Part shown: piece by piece, positions 35,387-44,315 of the stretch
Layout of the letters: every line of letters starts with the position of its first letter
Numbering within the stretch: the first letter of the stretch is position 1
Source of the DNA: Golubevia sp. BC0850
Taxonomy: Eukaryota > Basidiomycota > Exobasidiomycetes > Golubeviales > Golubeviaceae
Assembly (NCBI GenBank): GCA_012976225.1
Contig: JAAVVG010000039.1
Span: 27,962-91,961 of the forward strand
Direction: 5' to 3'
DNA: 64,000 bases
Program-made: the position numbers and the translations under genes
The notes under the pieces: generated by a model
Seen by the model: the letters and a program-made list of their open reading frames with translations, nothing else
Databases searched by the model: none
Told to the model about the DNA's origin: nothing

Positions 35387-37378
35387 TCAAATCCACTTGA
35401 CGTTCACTTTGAAGACGTTCTTCTTCAGCCAAGACTGCTTTTTCTGGTCCGACTTGACGGGAACCTCGACTCGTAGAGCTCGTAGTTGAGAAGTAAGTTT
35501 CGAAGTTTCGAAAGCAGCCTCTTGCAAAGCACCAGAAGGCTCCAGACTTTGACCGCTTGCAACCAGCGAGACCTGATCGAAGGAGCAGCCATTTAGAGCA
35601 GCTTTCCTTGCTGCCAGCAATGAAGTAATGTGAATTGGATCTAGAGGGGTTGAATGTTTGCAAATATCTTCTTTTCCTATTTCCAAAGAGATGAGTTGCG
35701 GGAGAAGCACTCTGTATTGCTGGTCATCTTGAATATTCGCTTTCGAGAGCGGTGTGAGAAGAGAAAGTAGGTGGACCCAGAACGAGTTAGAGGCGGTAAA
35801 GCGTAAATGCAAAGCTTGAAGTTCCTTCATCCCTTTGAGGGACTTGACTAGAGAAGATGCCGCTTCTGGCAGAGAGACGGAGCTTGCGATTAGAAGATCA
35901 TCGATGACTAGTTGTTGAGGAACAGATTCCGATGTAAGAAAAGATAGATCTTCAGGAACAGTTCCTCCTAGACTGAGAGTGGCTAATTTTGGCGTCTTGA
36001 GACTTTGGAAGAAGAGACTTGAATCCCCTGTTGACCTTGATTTTGGCGTTTTGCCGAGGTAGAGTTGCTCCAGATAAGGTAGATTCATTTGCGGGATGTT
36101 CTCTACTGCATCCTTCTCGTTTCCACGTAGTCTGACATCGATCAGATTCGAGCCTCGAGCGAGCAGCCTGACGATCCAGGGGAGACCAAGATTGTAACTG
36201 CTAATCGACACCTTTCTGGCACCTCGAAGTCGTTCCAGGAGTACCTCGTCGCAGAGAAGCGACTCCGCTCCACATGTCCAGATTAGAGTGTGTAATTGCG
36301 GTCTCCATTTGGATGAGAATGACAGCACGGGAGCTCGTGAAGAGGTACCGGAGAGAGACTTCTCGTGATTCATCCTTACAGACTCGAGGCGGGAGAGTGA
36401 AGCGCACTGCTCTGCGACCGAGACGACAAGCTTGCAGAGATCGGATTGATGTGAAATGGAGATTACTTTCAGGTTTTTGGAAGATTGTAAGATGGTGAAA
36501 CCTAGACGTTGTTGCTTTGATGAGCTGAGTTTCTCCTTGACTCTGAGAACGACTCTCTCCATCGTATCGTTGCATTTCTGACCTTAGATTTCCAAACCCG
36601 TGGAGAGCTGAGATCCTTTCCCTTCCATCTCGAAGCTCCGGAAGAGTTCGACCGAGGTGCTGATCGATTGTTCCCATCCTTTGCAAACGGCTTGACATCT
36701 AGCGAGAGAAGGAGCGTCACAGAAGGAGAAGATTCGAACGAGAAGCTCAGGAGAGGCTCTGTTGAATGGGCTCTTCAGCTCTTTGACCTTTGCAGTGGTC
36801 AGATATCTGACGATGTTTCCAAAGTTCGGTTGGGATGTTCGAGGAGAGTCTTCCTGTTGCTCTTGAGCAGCTTTCTCCTTGGCTAGTCGAAAGTGCTGGA
36901 TAGCAATCTCTAGGTATGCGTATCCGGCTCTGGAATGAGTCTGAGAAAATGGAATTGGTAAGTATTAGCGTACAGCAGAATCCGACTCTACCGGTCTCTC
37001 CTACTTTGACTTACTTGGACGCTTCTCTCTTCTCTTAAAGCGGTTTCTACATCTTTGAGTGCCTCTCCCAGTTGCCCTTCCCTCTCTAATGTGATGCTTC
37101 GTAAAAGCAATGATTCTATATCACAGGTTCCAGCCCTGATCATCTGAGGTTGTTGGTAGAGGTTGAAGAGGATGTGAGCTTCAGAACACAAGAAAGATGA
37201 AAAAAGTGAGTAGGAGGTTACTTACCTCTGTGCATATCTCGTGCGCAGTCTTGAAATCTAATCGGTAGATGGCACTTTGAGCTGAACGGAGTTTCTGGAC
37301 TGCGTGCTGATCAGAGCTCGTTCGATGAGTAGTCCTTTTAGAAGATGAGAGAGGTTCTTCATGAAGTCTTTTCGACAT
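35387..37378 (-). pseudogene. TPR-F-box-LRR gene interrupted by an in-frame stop
   Basis: Exons are 37378-37222, 37178-37015 and 36940-35387. Residues 1-165 form TPR-like helices (IYRLDFKTAHEIC; LLLRSITLEREGQLGEALKDVETAL; RAGYAYLEIAIQHFRLA). An F-box follows at about 169-205 (ASPELLVRIFSFC, CQAVCKGWEQSI). At codon 226 there is a TAA (36586-36584). The same frame then stays open for another 398 codons, with leucine-rich repeats (YLEQLYLGK, KLATLSLGG, LQALHLRF) to the TGA at 35387. No splice sites remove the stop. As read, the gene makes a 225-aa TPR-F-box protein; with readthrough it would be 624 aa. Such proteins recruit substrates to SCF ligases, and losing the LRR part would remove the substrate site. 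A second, far more decayed copy lies at 15588-16230. Confidence 0.7.
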
Positions 37379-37853
37379 CTTGCTCTTTCAGCAGCTGAGA
37401 CTGTCGAAAATCTTTTTGCTCTCTTTGATCTCTATTTGGAAGGGGGGAAAAAAAGAGAAGGAAGAAAGAGAAGAGAAGGAGGAAGAAAAAGTTGCTCGCC
37501 TCCTCAGACCTCGCAAGCCGATTGAGCTGACCTGGCACTAGCCCCTCCTTCCCTTTGCTCCTGGAGACTCGACGATATTATCATCGGAAATCCAAGATCT
37601 TTTGACAGAACATATCACACGATGAGAGAAATACGAGCTTTCACAATGTCCATCGCAAGGCCGCATTTCTGACCTGTTGCTCATTCGCATACAGCAGCTT
37701 CCATCCCAGATCTAACTCAATTCACACTCTAAACAAATTAACACCATCGCAAAAATACAATCAGATTTCACCCATATCTCTCCGTCCATGGATACTTCAG
37801 ATACAAGATTTCAGGGACAAATGACTGGAGCCGCCCGAATCCTTATCTTTCCT
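37379..37853. other. Intergenic stretch
   Basis: This is the promoter side of the F-box gene and the 3' flank of NDUFA6. Nothing else is supported. Confidence 0.45.
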
Positions 37854-38912
37854 TCAGAATCCCTGACCAGTGGTACCCCTTCCTTCATCTCTGGAAGCGT
37901 AGAATCTTTCTAGGAAACCTTCTGGACGACTTGGAGCCTGGAAGAGATCAGAAAGGGGATGGAGGATGGAAGAGGTATCAGAGAAATGGAGATAAATCGG
38001 GCAGCTGGGATTGGGTTCGAAGGCTCAGACTCGCTGAACGGATGAGACGTCCAATTTCATGATTCATGGTTGACTCTTGCACTCCTCCGATGCATCAAGC
38101 GAGACGAGGAGGAGTAGGAGCTACTGATTCAATCGAAAGGGTGGCTGTCGAATCTCTCTCGCCAGGTCCCTCCACCTAAGCTACTTTCTCAAAACCCTAT
38201 CTAGTATTATGTATGATCACAGATCTGTTCAGTCCGCGGAAGACTCTGGATAAGAAGAGAAGGTGATGACAATTGGCAAGGTCCAGACTTGTCTCATTCC
38301 CCTTTATCTCAATTCCATTCCTATCTTGAAACGAGTCAATTCTCCCAACGATATGAGTTGAGACTCCTACTTTTCATGCTGTTCCATGCTCAAGGAGAAG
38401 ATCGCCTGCCAGCCTCTGCCTCTACTTGCTTCCTCCTCCGACTCATGCTCCCTCTGCCAACGACACCTCTCATCTATCTACTCACCTCCTCCTCAGCAAA
38501 CCACTTCATAATATGAGGAACCTGCTTCCAAGCATTCATAGTCTCCTGGTATTCTTGTCTTCCCTTGAAGATCAACAAATCCGAGACAGCTAGATCCTTA
38601 ATGTCCCTCTGAGCTTCGAACTTTTGGCGAATCTTGGCTCTGATCACTGAAGGTTGAACGTCTAGAGCATATAAAGCGCAGATTTCAGGTGCCTTTACGC
38701 ACGATGCAAAGATCAAAGGTCAGAAAGAAGGAGGAAGGAAGATAGAGGGAGGACAGGAGGTAGAGGATAGTACCCAATGAGAATAGTGAATGTTGAGGCT
38801 TACTCACTGAACGATAGAAATCTCTGTAAAGGGCTAAACTTCTTGATCTAGCTTCATTCCAATTGGCAGAAGTCTTTGCTGTTTGAGCCAGTCTAGCTGG
38901 AATTGTTGCCAT
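37854..38912 (-). CDS. NDUFA6: Mitochondrial complex I LYR subunit NDUFA6 (B14)
   Basis: Exons are 38912-38808, 38692-38486 and 37937-37854, giving 131 aa. The LYR-type motif is present (RSRSLALYRDFYRS-APEI). The family core follows (LYALDVQPSVIRAKIRQKFE; LLIFKGRQEYQETMNAWKQVPHIMKWF). The C terminus PEGFLERFYASRDEG lies in a third exon behind a 548-nt intron and is typical of the family, so I prefer it to the stop that follows the second exon directly. The protein is an accessory subunit of NADH:ubiquinone oxidoreductase in the inner mitochondrial membrane and binds the acyl carrier protein through its LYR helices. The start is 74 bp from the start of the divergent SEN15 gene. Confidence 0.9.
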
Positions 38913-38986
38913 GATGAGCTTTGGAGATGGCTATGGGTGGGAGGGAAGATGGCAGAGCAGCTTCCTCTTGACCGAATCACAAAAAC
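38913..38986. promoter_or_regulatory. Compact divergent promoter NDUFA6 / SEN15
   Basis: Only 74 bp separate the two start codons. Core promoter elements and 5' leaders of both genes must lie here or reach into the coding regions. Confidence 0.5.
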
Positions 38987-40067
38987 ATGAAGACAACAAC
39001 GACAACAACGAAGACGAGTTCTAATGGATTTGGATCAATCTCTCATCCTTCAATGCCGATCTTGATGCCCTTCTTGGAGAAATATCCACTTCAAGCTGCT
39101 TCTCTCATTCAATCCTGGTTTGATCTCAATCACAGCGCTGGCTGGACTGAATTGGAAATCTTGGACGTAAAGGTCGAGGAGCAGAAAGAGCAAGTTGAAG
39201 CTCAGAATATCAAAACAGTAGAGTTGCAGCAGGTGCAGAAGAAGAGGGGAGAGATTGATCCGAGGAAAGGTTGGGTGGCTATTCGAGGAAGAAGAAGAGA
39301 CAGCGTGAGTACTCTGGTAGCCGGTGACCTACAAAGAGAAAGAGGAGAGAAGCTTCTAGAAATGAAAAGGATTCATGTGAGATCTGCAATGATGCTACTT
39401 CGGGGTCGTAGGGAAGTGAAGGAGAGAGCATCAGCCTTAAGAAACTTCCAGCTTGACTCGATCTCTAGATATCTTTCCGATGACTCGAGCACAGCAAGTG
39501 AGACCTCTTTCATGTCAAATAATATTCTTCCATAAGACATTCTCTAACATATGAAGCTTGCACGAGGGCAGAATCGCTTAGGAATGGTTATCTCCCTTCA
39601 TTCATCTGACTTGTGCTTTCTTTCCCCCTCTCCCCCTGTTTTCCCTCTCATTTCAGCGTCCAAAAGATGTTCCAGAGGTAGTAATACCATGTGGTCTAGA
39701 CGAGATGATTTCGATCGAAGAGTGAGTCCTAAGCTTCCTCTCTTTGTCCTCTCTCATCTCGGGTCTTCAATCGAATCTCTCTCTTCTGAAAGATATCTAA
39801 TTGAAAGCTTCGTCTTGTTTTGCGACTCATTATTTTCGCCTTTCTTCTTGTTTCCCCTTCCTCACGTCTCTTCTTCATCTCAATCAACAAAGCCTCAACC
39901 TGATCTTCCAAAAACTGGATCAACTCTACCCTTTAAACTCAAGCTCAAACGCATCCGACTCAGACAAGCTTTTGCCAACAAAAAGCATTCTTCTCTCAAT
40001 CCTTTCGGCAGATAGTACGATAGTCTATTATAAACTTTCTAGAGGATTGATCAAACCTGTTAATTAG
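38987..40067 (+). CDS. SEN15: tRNA-splicing endonuclease subunit Sen15
   Basis: Exons are 38987-39304, 39657-39721 and 39893-40067, giving 185 aa. The N-terminal part matches fungal Sen15 (LEKYPLQAASLIQSWFDLNHS, AGWTELEILDV). The C terminus has the conserved end strand SILSADSTIVYYKLSRGLIKP. The central exon (RPKDVPEVVIPCGLDEMISIE) joins these in frame. Sen15 is a non-catalytic partner in the Sen2-Sen34-Sen54-Sen15 complex that cuts introns from pre-tRNAs. The first intron is fairly long (352 nt), and its exact donor is less certain than the rest because the Arg/Ser codons before it allow alternatives. A stretch of Thr codons opens the protein; a later Met could be the true start. Confidence 0.8.
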
Positions 40068-40459
40068 ACGTTTCTAGCAGTCTCAAATTCCCAGGTCTCT
40101 TCTTCAAAGATCTCGTATCCCATAATTTGAAAAAGTTTTCGCAATGTATTTCTAGACAGCAAGTGTACAATTCATAGATCCTCATCAGTCACGGAACACG
40201 CCAGATCTGGAGACCGCTGCGTTGAAAGGAGGAGGTTCAAACGTCGATTCGAAGAACAAAATTCCGATTCTCAAAGTAGCCGTATGGATCAAGGGGCTTG
40301 AACTACCTCGAGCTGCAGAACGAGCCCCGGATTTTGTTGAGAAGGAGCAGCTAGTGGAAGCGCAGGGGTGAAGTTAGCGAATGAGTCCCTCACCTCGTTT
40401 AAAAGGCCACTCTCTCGCCTTTCTTTCCTCAAACATCTCTCTCATCGGATATCGCATCT
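40068..40459. other. Intergenic stretch
   Basis: This is the 3' flank of SEN15 and the former promoter of the BTB relic. Nothing else is supported. Confidence 0.45.
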
Positions 40460-41291
40460 ATGCTCCCAATAATTGACTTCGAACTAGACGGCACTACGAA
40501 GGACGTCATCTTCGGATGGAAAACTCTTGAGTATCAGCAAGCACAGAGCAATGGAGAGTAAAGTCTGGAACGGCATGCTGGAATTCGGAAAAGATAAAGA
40601 AACAGAAGTCACCAATCTTTCAGAAGACTCAGAGCTGCTACTTATGTTTCTCAAAGTTCTAGATCCCAAGAAGTGGTTAATCGAACTCCCAAAAGAACTT
40701 CAAAACCTTCAAGCTGATTCGATCATTAGTAAGTAGAAGTAGCCGAGAAATACGATACTCAAATTGTGCTGTACTTTCTCTTTCAAGAGATGAAAAGGAG
40801 GTTCTGTAGGGCTTTTATCAGCACGGAGGACTTGGTTGGATTTGAAGGGGACGGATGGGAGGTCACTCAAATTTTAAGCTTCTTTATTATAGTGGAGCGT
40901 CTCCCCTGCAAAAAACTCACTAATATCGCAGCTAAGATGACCTTCCTTGTTAACGATATCATCAGGGACCCTTCAAAAGAGATGTCTCAGTTCTTGGAAT
41001 TCCACCGGCACATTCGTCCACTTCACACTTTCAGATCCAGATGGCAAAAGATTAAATCTACAATTGAGAAAGGAGTTCATTGAGAACTGGCCAAAAATGA
41101 AGAAACGTCGTCTAGATATATCCTCTCTCAGCCATACGAGCAGTTTGGGTCACAGTCGATCGCACTATGAGACACTTTGCAGGTATGGGTGTGTCGAAAG
41201 TAGTGCTGGCCTTACCGAGGAGGGTGCTCGAGCGGTATTTCTGGATCAAGCCCTGTTGGATCTCGAGTACATAGGTCTGGAGCTTCCATAA
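40460..41291 (+). pseudogene. Decayed BTB/POZ-domain gene
   Basis: The ATG at 40460 opens MLPIIDFELDGTTKDVIF. The BTB text continues in another frame from about 40509 (SSDGKLLSISKHRAMESKVWNGMLEF; VTNLSEDSELLLMFLKVLDPKKW). After SIIS at about 40730 it jumps again (VAEKYDTQIVLYFLFQEM, from about 40739). The later part reads YETLCRYGCVESSAGLTEE... to a stop near 41291 in a further frame. No introns with proper signals explain the jumps. Intact fungal BTB proteins of this layout are thought to serve as adaptors, some for Cul3 ligases. Sequencing errors are the alternative, but three shifts in 800 bp make decay more likely. Confidence 0.6.
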
Positions 41292-41711
41292 TTGTCGACG
41301 GATCTGTGAGTTCCTATTGGGTCGAAGGAAAGGTGGTCCTATCCGCAAGAGTCTTCAGGTTCTTCGGCTGCTTTCGTGTCTCTAACTCTCTTTCAGCGCT
41401 CTGTCTCTTCTTCCCTCTTCTCTCAGGTCCCAATCAGTGCTCTCGAACCTGTGCAAAGTAAATGACGTGTACAATTTGCAGTGGACGGGATTGTCCCTTC
41501 CGTCTCGTTGATCTTAGTTTATTCTTTGACCTCCAAAAACCCGTTTCTACGTTCCGATTTCCTTTCTTGGTGTATTTTCTATTTCGATAGTTCAATAAAT
41601 GTGTCTCCGAAAGGTTGATGCTACGCTTCTTGGTTCTTGGTGGTCGCGACTACTCCCTTGTTCACTCCTTGACTCCCAACTCCTTCCGCCCTTGTGATCA
41701 AAAACCGAAAC
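41292..41711. other. Intergenic stretch
   Basis: No gene is supported between the BTB relic and the ubiquitin-like relic. Confidence 0.45.
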
Positions 41712-43960
41712 ATGCTAGCTGAACCACTAAATCAACTTCACACTGCCTTATCAATGAAAGTGCCTAAAGCGATTGCTCAATTGCCTTCGTCCGCCTTCGT
41801 TTGTGACTAATCCTTCTTTTTTCGTGATCCTCGCTCTCCCTCTCCTTCCAAAGCAGATACTCGAAGAGGTAGATCAATCGAGAAAATTTAATCCAAAACT
41901 CGGTCTTTCTGCCCTTCCAGACCGCAAGCTATTCAGCGTCAAAGTGGTTGAGAGCGGGAAAGTTGTCTTCCTTCGTGCAAGCGCAGATGTAGCAGCTCGA
42001 CAAAGTCAGTCAGAACTAGTTGAACAGCATTAAATGAGTCTCCACCAAAATCAAATGATACAGGTTCCTTCGAAAGCGCTTCGAGCATTCTAGAGTCTTA
42101 CTTATCACTTTGTGGAATCCCCTTTTCTCTTTCATTAATGTACCCTTTTCTCTCTCCTTTCTCTCTCCTTTCTCTCTCCGTTCACTCTCCTCCTTCTCTC
42201 AAGATCTGGACTTACTGGGAAAAATTCTAGGTTGCGATGATCTGCATTGTACCAATCAGCTCTACTTCGACGGTTCCCTGATTCCCTTGAGTTCCTTGCT
42301 GTCTTCAGTACCGATCGCAACTGGAGATCAACTTGAAGTAAGAGCCACAAGTTCGGCTCTCAGCTGAGAGTGACAGTGATAGAATACAGAGAAGACAGAC
42401 CACTCTCTTCCAAGAAACTTCAATTCGACACTAGTCCTCCTACTGTGGGTCATGGTGAGTTCACTTTGTACTGTGCATCTCGACTTCGACAACGGCTTAG
42501 CTCGACCTTTATCCTTCCCTGCATCAATTTCCCTTAAATACTTCTCACAGTTTTCGAAGAACTAGAAAACAGCCACTCAAGCATCATCTTCGCTACCAAA
42601 GGTACTCTGATCTGGAGGCAAACCGCTCTTACGAATCCGAAAAAACTCTCGCTTTCATTGGCTTGGGAGAAGGTCAGACACTACACTTTCAGCAAAAATT
42701 AGTTCAACTCAAGACAGAGAGCTCTCCAATAGATGGCGTGTCTCAAACTTCTATCGAGTTAGAAGTGAAGCTTCCTATCTATCAGGCCATCGGCGCCATC
42801 AAAACTGATCTAGTCAAGTCCTTGTTCCCAGAAGACAGAGTCAATTCTCACAGTCTCCAGCTTCTGTGGAACGGGACTCGGCTGTCTGAGACAGAGATGC
42901 TGGGAACTCTCGGTGTGGACAGTGGAGCGCTCCTCAAATTGATGGTCGGACCTATAACTCCTAACTTCATCCCTTTTAATGGCGACGGAGCCTGTATTGG
43001 CCTTTCAGTGTTTCTTTACACTTTGGTAGCAGAAAGTGAGTATAAAGAACCAGGATCGTTGCTTACCTTCGAGTTCATAGATCCACTCTTTGCTAAAACA
43101 CTTTCTCGCTCTCCTGTCGACAACTCCTTCAGTCAAAGAGATCGCCTCTAGCAGAACTGGGTACCCCCTCGTCAATCAAGGGCTGAAGTTCAGAAACACA
43201 GAGCTTCAAGCTTCAAGACGAATCTCCACTTCAGACTTACGAAATCAGAGATGGATCCGAGTTGACTGTCTATCTCAAAGACTTCAACGTTACTGTGACG
43301 ATCGCCTCTTCTGCTAAGCGTCTCGTCATGAGCGCTGATGCTTTCGATTCCATCAGAAGAGTGAGCACTATCGTTTGTCTAGGGTCAATCCCGGTCACTG
43401 ACCTCTGGCTTTCACTTTCTTCTCGAGCAGTCAAGAGGAAAATTAGGATCGCTACAAGCGTTCCCATCGAAGCTCAGATTCTCTCTTGTGATGGAGTGGA
43501 CCTCAAGAACAACGAGCTGTTGATCGAACTAGGATTCTCTCAAGCTCAACAGCTGCTGCTCACCTACAACTCCACCAAAGTCAAAATCTCTGAGATGCAA
43601 ATTTGCATTCTGCAAGACTGGAAGAAGAACGATCCTCGCTAGAGTATCTCACACGGCTACTATTCTAGAACTGAAGGAAGCGATCTACGAAAAAGCTGAG
43701 ATTCCTATCGCTTACCAACGTTTGACCTAGGCTGGGAAACTGTTGAGAGACGGATTGACGATGTTCGAGTTTGAGCACCGACCTCCCTTGATTCTGAACA
43801 GAGATGACAAGACTGTCTCAGCACTCTTCAGAAGTTTCGAAGTCCAACAATCTAATTTTTGTCCTCCGTTCATTTTTCAGATGGAATTCAAAACGAAAGC
43901 ACAATCCAAGTGTTGGAAGGTAGATTCTAGTCAAGAACCCTACTCTGTCGGTAACCTGTA
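41712..43960 (+). pseudogene. Decayed gene of about six ubiquitin-like repeats
   Basis: Starting at the ATG at 41712, recognisable ubiquitin-like units follow each other. They include FSVKVVESGKVVFLRASADV plus LGKILGCDDLHCTNQLYFDGS; YESEKTLAFIGLGEGQTLHF; SIELEVKLPIYQAIGAIKTD with LLWNGTRLSETEMLGTLGV; YEIRDGSELTVYL; AQILSCDGVDLKNNELLIELG; and ILELKEAIYEKAEIPIAYQRL with AGKLLRDGLTMFEFEHR. The last unit has a TAG (about 43727) where ubiquitin has the Phe of RLIFAGK. Several intron ends are still good (for example the acceptor before 43339). Frame breaks occur near 42600, at a 7-bp tandem duplication (43204-43217) and near 43615. If once intact, the protein would have been a string of diverged ubiquitin-like domains without an obvious GG processing site. 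Confidence 0.7.
42147..42179. repeat. Tandem repeat TTTCTCTCTCC in an intron of the ubiquitin-like relic
   Basis: Three copies of an 11-nt pyrimidine unit lie in the polypyrimidine tract before an acceptor. Confidence 0.7.
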
Positions 43961-44315
43961 AAACGTATCGCTGATAAACTTAGGATTTGTAGGCAACAGA
44001 TACATTTTTGGACGGGTGAATCGAACATTCTTTGTCTCGTTAGATTGTCCAGCAGATGAATGAGATGTAAAAGTTGGTATTTTGAATTTTGTTTGCGGAC
44101 GGTCATGTTTAGGTTTGCGCTAAGGGAAAGACGAACAAAGGAAGGAGTACACCAGACGAAGCATGTCATGCGAGCTCTAGAAAAGCCAAAGGCATGGAGC
44201 GGAAGCAGAGGAGACATCATTGGAAGCATGTAGAGAAGCTGAGGGTGATTGAATTGACTGAGAGAAACCTGCTGAAAATCTCATCCCTGCCTTCGACTCC
44301 TCCATTTCCCTCCAA
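43961..44315. other. Intergenic stretch
   Basis: This is the 3' flank of the cytidylyltransferase gene. Nothing else is supported. Confidence 0.45.

Noticed and set aside
37938-38485. Ending NDUFA6 directly after its second exon at the TAG near 38474
   Set aside because: A good GTGAGT donor sits just before that stop, and a third exon at 37937-37854 supplies the family's typical C terminus.
36584-43729. Stop-codon reassignment, suggested by in-frame TAA/TAG in several loci
   Set aside because: The stops replace different residues (Leu in the F-box relic, Phe in the ubiquitin-like relic), frameshifts occur in the same loci, and intact genes use all three stops normally. Decay explains it better.
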